A stretch of 64,000 nucleotides of DNA from Parapedobacter pyrenivorans_A. Lineage in GTDB: Bacteria; Bacteroidota; Bacteroidia; Sphingobacteriales; Sphingobacteriaceae. A program made the translations under genes and the position numbers. This document shows positions 36,039-44,681 of the stretch, piece by piece. Each line of letters opens with the position of its first letter. The stretch's first letter is position 1. The notes under the pieces were generated by a model that did no database searches, was not told the origin of the DNA, and saw nothing but the letters and a program-made list of their open reading frames with translations. The DNA is taken from positions 62,001 to 126,000 of the forward strand of contig NZ_JBHEUZ010000003.1 of assembly GCF_041925275.1 (NCBI RefSeq), in the 5' to 3' direction.

Positions 36039-36446
36039 AGGGCTTACGGGAATGCAAAACTATTCTTGATTTGGATGGGTCAGTATCTTGCGGAAAAGCT
36101 TATCAAAGATGATTTTAAAAACATCACGGTAAATACCTTACATCCTGGAGCAGTAGCGACTGATTTCGGGGTGAACAGCAATTTGGGCGGCTTGTTGAAT
36201 TTTTTTGGCAAACTAGCATGCCCATTTTTCAAAACACCGGAACAGGGAGCGGAAACCACTATATACCTAGCTACATCAGAAGATGTAAAATCAATAAGCG
36301 GAAAATATTTTGAAAACAAGAAAATAAAAACCGCCTCTCAAAGATATTACAGCAAACCGAACCAACAGCTTGTCTGGGATTATTGTCAAAAAAGAATTAA
36401 CACCATTAACTCAAAAACGAATGTGGACGAAAGAAAATATGCCTGA
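36039..36446 (+). pseudogene. Short-chain dehydrogenase, N-terminal half lost
   Basis: Starts at SRAYGNAKL, i.e. at the catalytic YxxxK motif, followed by VNTLHPGAVATDFG and the usual C-terminal part. The Rossmann half with TGxxxGIG is absent. Ends overlapping the next SDR gene by 26 bases. With the hxlR fragment it marks a deletion through a divergent pair. Confidence 0.8.
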
Positions 36447-37332
36447 TTTAACCGGGAAAACAGCAGTTGTAACCGGAGGGAATACCGGTATCGGTTACGA
36501 AACCGTAAAGGCGCTTTACGAAAAAGGTGCAAATGTTACGCTCGCTGCCAGAGACGAAAAGAAAGCCATAGCAGCGGTTGAAAAAATCAAATTTGAAACC
36601 AAAGGAGCAGCAAATTTAAAAATCGGTATTCTTAATTTAGCGAACCTTGCTCAGATAAAAGCCTTCGTAGGCCAATTTAAAACCAGGTATGCCCAACTTG
36701 ATATTTTAATCAACAATGCTGGAGTGATGATACCGCCGGCATCCACCACTGATGACGGATTTGAGTTACAATTTGGGGTAAACTTTTTAGGGCATTTTGC
36801 ATTGACCGGACATTTATTCCCTTTATTAAAAAACTCGTCAAATGCAAGAATAGTAACGCTTTCCAGCGGTGCGGCAACCTTAACCGATGGCATTGATTTT
36901 GAAAACCTGAAATTAGAAAAACCTTACAATGAATGGCAGTCGTATGCGGTCAGCAAGCTGGCCGATATTCTGTTTACTTATGAACTGGACAGAAAAATAA
37001 AAGTAGCAGGTCTGAATGTACTTTCCGTAGCAGCACATCCCGGCGTTACAAGAACCGATTTACAACGCCATATTCCCGGAGAACAATTGGAAGGAATGTT
37101 CTCAGAATTTGACGAAGTGATGGAACCTTGGCAGGGAGCATTGCCCTCGCTTTTTGCCGCTACAGACACGTCCGTAAATGGAGGGGAATTTTTCGGGCCT
37201 AATGGAGAAAAAGAACACGCCGGTTACCCCGCCCCATCCAAACATAGTACTCCGGCTATGAATAGTTTGGAGCTGGCCGATAAGCTGTGGAAATATGCAG
37301 AGCAAAAAACTCAAACAAAATTTGATCTCTAA
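36421..37332 (+). CDS. SDR-family oxidoreductase
   Basis: 303 residues. Rossmann motif TGGNTGIGYE (TGxxxGIG), NNAG in LINNAGVMIPP, catalytic Ser in IVTLSSGAA and YxxxK in YAVSKLAD: all complete. Resembles retinol-dehydrogenase-like SDRs. ATG at 36421 chosen; an upstream start at 36370 would overlap the broken SDR by 77 bases. Substrate unknown. Confidence 0.92.
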   Translation: MWTKENMPDLTGKTAVVTGGNTGIGYETVKALYEKGANVTLAARDEKKAIAAVEKIKFETKGAANLKIGILNLANLAQIKAFVGQFKTRYAQLDILINNAGVMIPPASTTDDGFELQFGVNFLGHFALTGHLFPLLKNSSNARIVTLSSGAATLTDGIDFENLKLEKPYNEWQSYAVSKLADILFTYELDRKIKVAGLNVLSVAAHPGVTRTDLQRHIPGEQLEGMFSEFDEVMEPWQGALPSLFAATDTSVNGGEFFGPNGEKEHAGYPAPSKHSTPAMNSLELADKLWKYAEQKTQTKFDL

Positions 37333-37536
37333 GACAGACTATTCCGTAACGCATACATCAGCGTTGGATTTACCTTCGAAGTTCGACGTGGTGTGCCATT
37401 TTGCGCTACATATCCTCGGTTCACGTAGTTCCTCCTATAACGAACGAATAAAGAATACGCTACAAACCATGAACCGAGAATTAATTTGTATTTTTGGGAT
37501 TACCTGTACGCTGCAAGCGTAATTAATTGTTACCAC

Positions 37537-38301
37537 ATGTCTATAACAAAAGAATCTGAATTGATAGGAATGCAAAACGCAAGTAATGTTGTTGCATATG
37601 CCTTGAAGCAAATGATAAACTATGCTCAACCGGGAATGACCACAAAGGAATTGGATGAATATGGAGCAAGGATTTTGTCGGATTTCGGGGCAAAATCTGC
37701 GCCTTATTTGACCTACGGATTTCCCGGTTGGAACTGCATAAGTGTTGACAATGAGTTTTGTCACGGAGTGCCTTCCGAAAAGCGGCTACTAAAACAAGGC
37801 AACTTGATTAATATTGATGTTTCTGCCGAGGTTAATGGATATTGGGCAGACAATGGCGCTTCATTTGTTCTTGGAAAAGATATTAATGGACACCAAAAAT
37901 TGGTTGACGCGTCAAAGGAAGTTTTACGAAAAGCAATCAATCATATAAAAGGTGGGGTAAAAATAGCGGACATGGGGCATGTAATGGAAACTGAAGCTAA
38001 AAAAAGAGGCTTCAGGGTTATCAAAAATCTTGGCGGGCACGGTATCGGTAGAAGTTTGCACGAACAACCCGATGAGATCATGAATTTTAAAAACAGGCTT
38101 GACCCGAGAAGATTTAAGAAAAATTCCGTTGTTGCCATTGAAACGTTCATTTCTACCCGTTCGTCTTACGCTACAACACTGAACGACGGGTGGACGATGG
38201 TTGGCGATAGGGGTGGTTATATGGCTCAACATGAGCATACGATTATCGTAACCGATGGAAAGCCTATTATACTCACCGAGGCAAATGAAATTCTAAACTA
38301 A
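37537..38301 (+). CDS. map: Type I methionine aminopeptidase
   Basis: 254 residues. Metal ligands can be placed: Asp of NIDVSAEVNG, Asp of YWADNGA, His of GGHGIGRSLHE, Glu of VVAIETFIS and Glu of AQHEHTII. It removes the initiator Met. As an accessory copy inside the repeat-bounded cassette it is probably extra to a housekeeping map elsewhere. The previous 204 bases hold no gene. ATG at 37537 preferred to an upstream in-frame start. Confidence 0.92.
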   Translation: MSITKESELIGMQNASNVVAYALKQMINYAQPGMTTKELDEYGARILSDFGAKSAPYLTYGFPGWNCISVDNEFCHGVPSEKRLLKQGNLINIDVSAEVNGYWADNGASFVLGKDINGHQKLVDASKEVLRKAINHIKGGVKIADMGHVMETEAKKRGFRVIKNLGGHGIGRSLHEQPDEIMNFKNRLDPRRFKKNSVVAIETFISTRSSYATTLNDGWTMVGDRGGYMAQHEHTIIVTDGKPIILTEANEILN

Positions 38302-38361
38302 TCCCTTTTATCAATTTCTTGGAAATGCCAGACGATAATTGTCTCAAATCCTCCGAAAAAT

Positions 38362-38393
38362 AGTTCGAGTTTTATACTAGCAGGTTCACAAAA
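38362..38393 (+). repeat. tRNA-3'-end-like direct repeat, right copy
   Basis: Direct, diverged copy of 34379-34410 (26 of 32 bases). After it the sequence becomes GC-richer and core-like, so it is the likely right boundary of the accessory island. Confidence 0.55.
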
Positions 38394-38439
38394 TCACTAC
38401 AAAAAACAACTTCCTACATCCGTATAGAATTTTTATGTT

Positions 38440-39354
38440 ATGCTCGACTTAGTTATCGAATCGCGTACAGCGGCAATAAGTGCCGAGATGAAGGTGAAAC
38501 GCATACTTCCATTCCGGCAACGCCGGATGATCGGCCCTTTTATATTCATGGACCATGCAGGTCCCATCGAAAATCTTCCGGCGGCCCCGTCAAATTTGGA
38601 TGTGCTTCCGCATCCCCATATCGGCCTATCGACCGTAAGCTATCTGTTTGGTGGCGAAGTAACCCATCGCGACAGTTTAGGTGTGGAGCAGATCATCCTC
38701 CCGGGCGAGGTCAACTGGATGACGGCAGGGAGCGGCATTGCCCACTCAGAACGGTTCGAAAACCCATCATCACTGGCGGGCGGACTGGAAATGATACAGA
38801 CCTGGGTGGCCCTTCCGGAACGCGACGAGGAAGCGGCGCCTTCTTTTACCAATTATAAACCGGCGCAGTTGCCGATCTTTACCGATAAGGGTGTCTGGAT
38901 GCGGCTCATCGCAGGCAACGCCTACGGATTGCAGAGTAACGTACAAACAAACTCCCCGTTATTTTACCTCCATGTGGTGTTGCAGAAAGAAGCGGTCTTC
39001 GGTCTCCCCAAAGAACATGCTGAGCGCGGCTTTTATATCGTCAAAGGAGCCGTGGAAATAGCGGGAACCACCTATGGCGAAGGAATCATGCTGGTCTTCA
39101 CCAAAGGTGTCGACCCACGTATTGTAGCCAAAGAAGAAACCACATTGATGCTCCTCGGCGGCGAGCCCCTGGGCGAACGCTTTATCTGGTGGAACTTCGT
39201 TTCCTCCCGGAGAGAACGTATTGAACAAGCAAAGGAAGATTGGAAACAAGGCCGATTTATTTTGCCGCCTACCGACAATGACGAATTTATCCTATTGCCG
39301 GCTGATAAATCAAGGCCATCGGACGCTCCCCCGGGGCCTGAGCCACTTTCGTGA
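38440..39354 (+). CDS. Pirin-family protein
   Basis: 304 residues with two cupin domains. N-terminal pirin marks: GPFIFMDHAGP, PHPHIGLSTVSYLFGGEV and SGIAHSE with the metal-binding His residues; C-terminal cupin (GFYIVKGAVEIAG). Pirins are iron proteins, some with quercetinase activity. Transcribed toward and convergent with the FAD-dependent reductase; first core-like gene to the right of the island. Confidence 0.93.
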   Translation: MLDLVIESRTAAISAEMKVKRILPFRQRRMIGPFIFMDHAGPIENLPAAPSNLDVLPHPHIGLSTVSYLFGGEVTHRDSLGVEQIILPGEVNWMTAGSGIAHSERFENPSSLAGGLEMIQTWVALPERDEEAAPSFTNYKPAQLPIFTDKGVWMRLIAGNAYGLQSNVQTNSPLFYLHVVLQKEAVFGLPKEHAERGFYIVKGAVEIAGTTYGEGIMLVFTKGVDPRIVAKEETTLMLLGGEPLGERFIWWNFVSSRRERIEQAKEDWKQGRFILPPTDNDEFILLPADKSRPSDAPPGPEPLS

Positions 39355-39376
39355 GCTTTTTTGAAGCGATGGTTGC

Positions 39377-40288
39377 CTACTGAAATTCTTCTTCCGCCAA
39401 CACCTTATTGACCATGGCCCCTGTAAAATTACCTGCCGCAACCGCATTGGCAACCGAACGCAGGGGGCTCGTATTGTCGCCACATGCATATACGCCTCCA
39501 ACCGTAGTATGCTGAAAATGGTCCACTTTAATATGCCCCTGTTCGGTAAGTTCACAGCCAAGTGAAACAGCGATATCCGAGTGCTGGGTAAACGGAATGG
39601 CGGCATAGATAGCGCGAAACGCGAGTTGATTGCCATCGTCAAAAAGGATGCCTTCCACGTGACCTTCCTTATGCATTATTTCCTTGATGCCAGCGTGAAC
39701 AACCGGGATGGTGCGGCGCTTCAAACGAACCAACTGATCGGCAGTGAACGTCGGCGTACCTGCCGTCATGATGGTCAGGTCGTCCGTGAGGTTGCTAACC
39801 AACGAAGCCAGGTGAAAGGCCCGATCGCCATTTGCTAGGATCGCCGTCCGTTGACTGTGGAATTCATAGCCGTGGCAGTATGGGCAATGGATGACGGAGA
39901 TTCCCCAGCATTCAGCAAAGCCTTTTATAGGGGGTATTTCGTCTTTGATACCCGTTGCCACAATCAATTTCCTGCCAACAAACCTGTCGCCAGACTTCGT
40001 CATCACTGCAAACCCCTCCTGGTCTTTCACTGCACCAAATGCCAAATCGCTCCGGAAATGTACCGTTGGATACTTCATCACCTGTTCCTTTGCCTTCTTG
40101 CTTATGGCAAAGGGCGTTTCGCCATCTTGTGTAATGAAGTTATGGGAATGCGGCGTTTGCCGATTGCAAGGCAATCCACTGTCGATAACCAATACGTTCC
40201 GCAAAGAGCGCCCTAATGCCATCGCGGCCGATAATCCGGCGTAGCTGCCCCCAATAATGATGGCGTCAAAATAGTTACCTGCTATCAT
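39377..40288 (-). CDS. Thioredoxin-reductase-like FAD oxidoreductase
   Basis: 303 residues. FAD-binding start AIIIGGSYAGLSAAMALG, then a redox CPYCHGYE, NAD site and C-terminal CGD (GGVYACGDNTSP). The CxxC is the active disulfide of the TrxB group. The NADPH motif is less typical, so substrate may not be thioredoxin. Convergent with pirin (22-base gap). Confidence 0.88.
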   Translation of the reverse strand: MIAGNYFDAIIIGGSYAGLSAAMALGRSLRNVLVIDSGLPCNRQTPHSHNFITQDGETPFAISKKAKEQVMKYPTVHFRSDLAFGAVKDQEGFAVMTKSGDRFVGRKLIVATGIKDEIPPIKGFAECWGISVIHCPYCHGYEFHSQRTAILANGDRAFHLASLVSNLTDDLTIMTAGTPTFTADQLVRLKRRTIPVVHAGIKEIMHKEGHVEGILFDDGNQLAFRAIYAAIPFTQHSDIAVSLGCELTEQGHIKVDHFQHTTVGGVYACGDNTSPLRSVANAVAAGNFTGAMVNKVLAEEEFQ

Positions 40289-40518
40289 CGCTGTTATTTT
40301 ATATCCCGATTTTGTCTGTACCCACGTGTTCCATTCTACCCGACAAAGCTACATCATATTCTTTTATTAGCAACTATGTTGCAATAAAAAAATCAACAAA
40401 CCCTTACATACCCGAATATTTCCACAGATATTCCCTGTAGTTCGGCGGTTATTAGTAATTTTGATCAAAGCTAACTGATTGTTAGGAAGAGAAACTGGTA
40501 ATCCAAGTGACCGACAGT

Positions 40519-41085
40519 ATGACCACCACGAAAAAAGAACTATTGCCCGAGCAGCGCGATGAATTGCTCCATACACTCAAAGAACGTTTTGAAAGAAACA
40601 TGGCCCGGCATAAGGGGCTCGATTGGCGTAAAATACAAGATCGGCTGGAAACCCATCCCGAAAAACTATGGTCGCTCGATGAGATGGAGGTAACAGGCGG
40701 TGAACCGGATGTGGTGGGTCAGGACAAAAAGACCGGCGCGTATCTATTTGTTGACTGCTCTGCCGAAAGCCCCAAGGGCCGCAGAAGCATCTGTTACGAT
40801 CGCGAAGCGTTGGAGTCGCGAAAGGCACATAAACCGGCCAACAGTGCATTGGATATGGCCAACGAGATGGGTGTTGAGTTGTTGACGGAAGAACAATACG
40901 AAGCATTGCAAGAACTTGGAAAATTCGACACGAAAACGTCGAGTTGGCTAAAAACACCTGCTGAAGTGCGGGAACTGGGCGGTGCAATCTTTGGCGATCG
41001 GCGCTTCGGCCGTGTCTTCGTATACCACAATGGTGCCGACTCCTACTATGGGGTCCGCGGGTTCCGGGGTATGTTAAAAGTCTAA
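40519..41085 (+). CDS. DUF4256-family protein
   Basis: 188 residues; the order ERNMARHKGLDWRKIQDRLE, GGEPDVVGQD, YLFVDCSAESPKGRRS, CYDREALESRK and WLKTPAEVRELGGAIFGDRR is typical of DUF4256. No function is known. A GTG at 40507 would add four residues. Followed by a shared terminator. Confidence 0.85.
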   Translation: MTTTKKELLPEQRDELLHTLKERFERNMARHKGLDWRKIQDRLETHPEKLWSLDEMEVTGGEPDVVGQDKKTGAYLFVDCSAESPKGRRSICYDREALESRKAHKPANSALDMANEMGVELLTEEQYEALQELGKFDTKTSSWLKTPAEVRELGGAIFGDRRFGRVFVYHNGADSYYGVRGFRGMLKV

Positions 41086-41109
41086 CAGTCGGCTATCCAA
41101 GCGTAAAAG

Positions 41110-41134
41110 TCCCCCCGCACGCATACGGGGGGGA
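41110..41134. terminator. Bidirectional terminator
   Basis: TCCCCCCG and CGGGGGGGA form a stem of 8 or more bp with an 8-base loop, and T runs follow on the plus strand (TTTATCTTTTTTT). Serves both the DUF4256 gene and the minus-strand cassette. Confidence 0.75.
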
Positions 41135-41138
41135 TCCT

Positions 41139-41312
41139 TTATCTTTTTTTCTTCACCCACCGTTGCAGCAGCCAACTTACGGCGAAACTGACGAGGGCAC
41201 CGATAGCGGCCAGCACGGCCGTTTTCAGCACGTCGTGCAGCCCCAGCTGGCCGATCACGCTCAGCAGTGTGCCACCCCCCGTACCGGCGCCCAGCCGGTG
41301 ATCAGTCTTCAT
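41139..41312 (-). CDS. Small one-helix membrane protein (holin-like)
   Basis: 57 residues starting MKTDHRLGAGTGGG with one membrane helix (AVLAAIGALVSFAVSWLL) and a basic tail (QRWVKKKR). Overlaps the preceding gene by 11 bases; start chosen to fit this coupling. The size, one helix and charged tail resemble phage holins, but no family is recognised. Last gene of a four-gene cassette. Confidence 0.6.
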   Translation of the reverse strand: MKTDHRLGAGTGGGTLLSVIGQLGLHDVLKTAVLAAIGALVSFAVSWLLQRWVKKKR

Positions 41313-41523
41313 CTGCCCCTCCCTTCTTCGCACCGTTCTCCACGGCCTCCAGCACGCCCAGCACAAGCGCTAGGTAGCGGGCAGCCATTACCACCTTGGG
41401 TGGCAGTTTCATCGGTGCCGCAATGATCAGTTGGCTCGCCAAAGCCAGCGTTTCCTTGATCCGTTCGTATACGGTCGGCTTCTCCGCCTGGGGAAGCTCG
41501 ACGTTTTTGTTGTCTTTTACCAT
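41302..41523 (-). CDS. Small protein of the DUF5675 cassette
   Basis: 73 residues (MVKDNKNVELPQAEKP ... APMKLPPKVVMAARYLALVL). Amphipathic or membrane-near helices, no family known. Start ATG at 41523 preferred to a longer frame. Lies 86 bases after the DUF5675 gene and overlaps the holin-like gene. Confidence 0.6.
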   Translation of the reverse strand: MVKDNKNVELPQAEKPTVYERIKETLALASQLIIAAPMKLPPKVVMAARYLALVLGVLEAVENGAKKGGADED

Positions 41524-41609
41524 TTCTTGCTCTTTCTTAATCTTAATGAAATTTATTTTAGGCGCAATTAACAATCCAGACGAAACTGTAACGCTTCCTG
41601 CCGCCGGCG

Positions 41610-42050
41610 TCACAGAACCACCAGTTTATCATGTCCCTGCTCTATTTGCTCCACCAGCATTGGATATGCATACTTGTATGCCGCAGCCGAGTGCAGTACG
41701 CGATAGTCGCCATCGATCAGCTGCCAGTACGACCCCGTAAGCAGGCAACCCTCCGTTTGTGTGTAGTAATTACCGATGTGGAAGAATACCAGGCTGAAGT
41801 TTGGGATACCGCGCACTTCCACCATCCCCCGGTGTACGGAAGCATAATTGCTGCGATACCTTGTGTTCATGTTTGCCGTGGTATTGAAACCCAGCGTATA
41901 CTCACCCGCCGGGATGGCCGTTTGCCCCGGAATTTTATGGTCTCGCACCGTATCCTCAAGCACATAACAACAGAATAACCCGTTGATGTACAAATGCCCC
42001 AACGTGGTGTGCTCACCTTTCGCTACACGTATTAGTTTAATCCTTGCCAT
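41610..42050 (-). CDS. DUF5675-family protein
   Basis: 146 residues. Motifs TAIPAGEYTLGF, VFFHIGNYYTQTEGCLLTG: a His and a Cys spaced as in L,D-transpeptidase-like (YkuD) active sites, typical of DUF5675. A peptidoglycan-acting role is possible but unproven. Two bases follow the stop of the DUF6266 fragment; it looks intact. Confidence 0.75.
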   Translation of the reverse strand: MARIKLIRVAKGEHTTLGHLYINGLFCCYVLEDTVRDHKIPGQTAIPAGEYTLGFNTTANMNTRYRSNYASVHRGMVEVRGIPNFSLVFFHIGNYYTQTEGCLLTGSYWQLIDGDYRVLHSAAAYKYAYPMLVEQIEQGHDKLVVL

Positions 42051-42052
42051 CG

Positions 42053-42485
42053 TCAAAACTCTCCCACGTATTTACTGTTCGACCATTTCCGCCCGGCGCG
42101 ATCGTGTACCAGCAGGTAGAGGTGCACCGGCCTATCCGCCAACAGCGGCGGCAGTTGCAACGACACGGTACGCTCCTCACGCGTGCAAGGTATTTCGTTG
42201 ATACCGGCCACCCTTTCGCCGGGGTGGTAGGCACATACAATGAGCTGGTCGTCCCACGATTGGTTGGACCAGTCGTTGCCATCGTTCCGGGATACCGTTG
42301 CCACGGTGACCGATCGCCCCTGGCGCTTCACTTCCACTTCGACGGGGTTGACCAATACGCCCTCACTGAGCCTGACCGCCTCGGGGCAGACATATTGGTT
42401 GGGGTAGTCGCCGGCTACCGCCCGGAGCAATAGGTATGACATGGCCCTGCCAAAGGCGGTCTTACCTTTTTTTTTCGTGGCACCC
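42053..42485 (-). pseudogene. DUF6266-like C-terminal part, cut by IS21
   Basis: About 145 residues (KTAFGRAMSYLLLRAVAG; DDQLIVCAYHPGERV; DRPVHLYLLVHDRAGRKWSN) resemble the end of DUF6266 proteins. Upstream it is fused in frame to an IstA N-terminus across a run of G, so the native start is lost. In relatives DUF6266 and DUF5675 genes are found together. The chimera could in principle be translated from the istA start. Confidence 0.65.
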
Positions 42486-42490
42486 CCCCC

Positions 42491-43063
42491 TGAGGCGTTG
42501 GGGAGCGCTTCCACATAGCCATAGCCGCTGAAAGGAAATACGGCCACAAATACAGGGCAGGCCACAAGCTCGCCGCTTGCGGTATCCACATAGTGCATCA
42601 TGTCACCGGCAAAGTCCACCTGGAGCACCCTGCCGGGTTCATGCTCAAAGTGCATGGTGGCACCCTGCGAGAGGATATGTTCCTGCAGCAGTTCGCAGAA
42701 CCGCGAGTATCCGAGCCCTCCGGGATAGTCCCTGATGTATTCCTGCCACAGAAGCAGGCGTGTAACGCCGACTTTGCGCAGCTCGGACAGCATATAGGGG
42801 AACAGCGCTTCCAGTTCGGAGCGTCTGGGGTCTGTCTGCCCGCGGGGTGGTTTATCGGCATTCAGGTAAACCTCCAGCTCGCTGTCGTCAAAAAGCAGAA
42901 GCTCCCGGAAGCTGAATCCGCTCTCCCCGAACCGCTTCAGATAACCGGCAATCGTACGTCTGTTGATGCCGGTTTCCTTTTCTATGTTCCGCTGGGAAAA
43001 GCCACGGTCAAGAAATAATAACAACTGTCTTATCTTGTGCATACTAATGGGGTTGTTTGCCAT
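42491..43063 (-). pseudogene. istA: istA N-terminal fragment
   Basis: About 190 residues: helix-turn-helix (RNIEKETGINRRTIAGYLKR) and the first part of the catalytic domain (VLQVDFAGDMMHYVD with the first Asp; FVAVFPFSGYGYVEAL). It fuses in frame to DUF6266 after PNAS. Without the later Asp and Glu it cannot transpose. Confidence 0.85.
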
Positions 43064-43111
43064 ATCGTTAGGGTCTTGTCGACGCCTAACTTAGCAATCC
43101 TTAAACTCCCA

Positions 43112-43282
43112 GTGGTGCACTTTGCAGCGGAATTATTGGTGTACTTTGTGTCGGAATGGCACCCGCTGAAAATCAATCAGAGAACCAACCTAAACCTAAA
43201 CAACCCTTACAGAATGGTGTACTTTGCCCCGGAATCGGTGGTGCATATTGGAGCGGAATAGTGGTGTACTTTGGCGCGGAAT
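43112..43282 (-). repeat. IS21 terminal repeats (five 21-base units); fills 43064-43413
   Basis: TGGTG(C/T)ACTTTG...CGGAAT recurs near 43112, 43136, 43212, 43239 and 43262 (the fourth is TGGTGCATATTG). They are the transposase-binding sites of this IS21 end. A TACCTTTG at 43350-43357 may be the -7 element of the alcohol dehydrogenase promoter. Confidence 0.75.
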
Positions 43283-43413
43283 ATCCACAATAAACTTGGC
43301 GCAGGTCGCTTCCCACGCGGAAGTAATCGCTTATTTCCGAAAAACAGCCTACCTTTGTGCCCACACAGTCGACGCAAGGCGTCGTTTACATAAACTTCTA
43401 GAAGTACCGTTAT

Positions 43414-44469
43414 ATGAATACCTTTTCTGTAAAAGCATTTGGCACGGAATCACCGGAGGCACCCCTTAAACCACTGACCATCAACCGCCGCGCAGTAACG
43501 GCAACGGACGTTGAAATCGACATTTTTTACTGCGGCGTGTGCCATTCCGATCTGCATACAGCAAGGAACGAATGGCAGGGCACCGTTTACCCCAACGTGC
43601 CGGGCCACGAAATCGTGGGGCGGGTAACGAAGGTTGGCGACCACGTTTCCCGATTCAACGTAGGCGATCTCGTTGGCGTTGGCTGTATGGTGGATAGTTG
43701 CCGGGAATGCGAAAGCTGTAGGGAAGGATTGGAGCAATACTGCGAAAACGGCAATGTACAGACCTACAACGGACACGAGAAATACCTGAACCAACAGACA
43801 TTTGGCGGTTATTCGGAACGGGTTGTCGTAGATGAGGATTTTGTGTTACGCATACCCGAAAACCTGGACCCGGCGGCAACAGCGCCGCTATTGTGCGCGG
43901 GCATCACCACCTACTCGCCACTAAGGCACTGGAACGTAGGTCCGGGCAAACGGGTCGGAATCGTCGGCATCGGTGGCCTCGGCCACATGGGTGTGAAAAT
44001 AGCCAAAGCCATGGGTGCCCATGTGGTTGTCATCACCACATCCATGGCCAAAGTAGCAGACGCCAAAAGGTTGGGAGCCGATGAAATTATCCTTTCCACC
44101 GATGAACAACAGATGAAAGACAACGTGGGCACGCTGCATTTCATTTTAGACTGCGTATCGGCCGCCCACGACATCAACGCGTACCTGAAACTGCTGAAAC
44201 GGGACGGCTCCCTCACCCTCGTCGGTGCACCCGAAAACCCGCTTCCTGTAGCCCCGTTCAGCTTAATTCCCAAACGCAAAAGCTTTTCGGGTTCGATGAT
44301 CGGTGGCATACGCGAAACACAGGAAATGCTTGACTTCTGCGGACGGCACAACATCACGTCGGATATTGAGCTGATCCCCATGCAAGATATCAATAGCGCC
44401 TTCGAGCGTCTGTTGAAGGGGGATGTGAAATACCGTTTTGTGATCGATATGCAGAGCCTGAAAAGCTAA
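43414..44469 (+). CDS. Zinc-dependent alcohol dehydrogenase (cinnamyl/YahK type)
   Basis: 351 residues. Catalytic-zinc residues: Cys of GVCHSDLH and the GHEIVG His-Glu; structural-zinc Cys cluster in CRECESCREGLEQYC; NADP-binding GIGGLGHMGVK. Matches the NAD(P)-dependent YahK/CAD branch that reduces aldehydes. Start 125 bases after the IS21 end; the promoter may be TACCTTTG at 43350. Ends 55 bases before a small membrane gene. Confidence 0.95.
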   Translation: MNTFSVKAFGTESPEAPLKPLTINRRAVTATDVEIDIFYCGVCHSDLHTARNEWQGTVYPNVPGHEIVGRVTKVGDHVSRFNVGDLVGVGCMVDSCRECESCREGLEQYCENGNVQTYNGHEKYLNQQTFGGYSERVVVDEDFVLRIPENLDPAATAPLLCAGITTYSPLRHWNVGPGKRVGIVGIGGLGHMGVKIAKAMGAHVVVITTSMAKVADAKRLGADEIILSTDEQQMKDNVGTLHFILDCVSAAHDINAYLKLLKRDGSLTLVGAPENPLPVAPFSLIPKRKSFSGSMIGGIRETQEMLDFCGRHNITSDIELIPMQDINSAFERLLKGDVKYRFVIDMQSLKS

Positions 44470-44524
44470 ATCGGCACACAGGGTAAACAAAACGTCCTGT
44501 TTCCGGTTATCTAACTAAAAAGAA

Positions 44525-44680
44525 ATGAGAAGTTTCCTCTTTATCTTAGCCCTTGTCCTCCTCGTCGGCTGGGGGATTGGTGTGTTTTTCTACGCACTGA
44601 AAGGTTTATTCAATATCGTTGTGCTGCTGGCAGCCATCGCGTTTATCATTGCTATCTTCAACAGGTCATCGAAAACGTAA
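44525..44680 (+). CDS. Small membrane protein (lmo0937/DUF5670-like)
   Basis: 51 residues: MRSFLFILALVLLVGWGIGV, a short loop, a second helix (NIVVLLAAIAFIIAIF) and a basic tail. This two-helix layout matches the lmo0937/DUF5670 group, often stress-induced. Follows the alcohol dehydrogenase by 55 bases. Confidence 0.65.
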   Translation: MRSFLFILALVLLVGWGIGVFFYALKGLFNIVVLLAAIAFIIAIFNRSSKT

Positions 44681-44681
44681 A

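Larger units (their letters stand above)
42491..43289 (-). mobile_element. IS21-family remnant, 5' part only
   Basis: Holds one terminus (complement starts TGTGGATATTCC at 43289), multiple 21-base repeats and the first 190 codons of an istA. The other end and istB are missing; the break falls in a G/C run at 42483-42490. It belongs to a different IS21 subtype from the element at 14510. Confidence 0.75.

Noticed and set aside
37333..37536. Hidden gene between SDR and map
   Set aside because: No frame with a start and coding character; treated as empty.
40577..40987. Minus-strand frame opposite the DUF4256 gene
   Set aside because: Cys/Pro/His-rich composition typical of a shadow frame; the DUF4256 motifs are on the plus strand.
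43112..43282. Five 21-base repeats as a CRISPR or iteron array
   Set aside because: Same reasoning: the repeats diverge, are unevenly spaced and lie upstream of an istA fragment.
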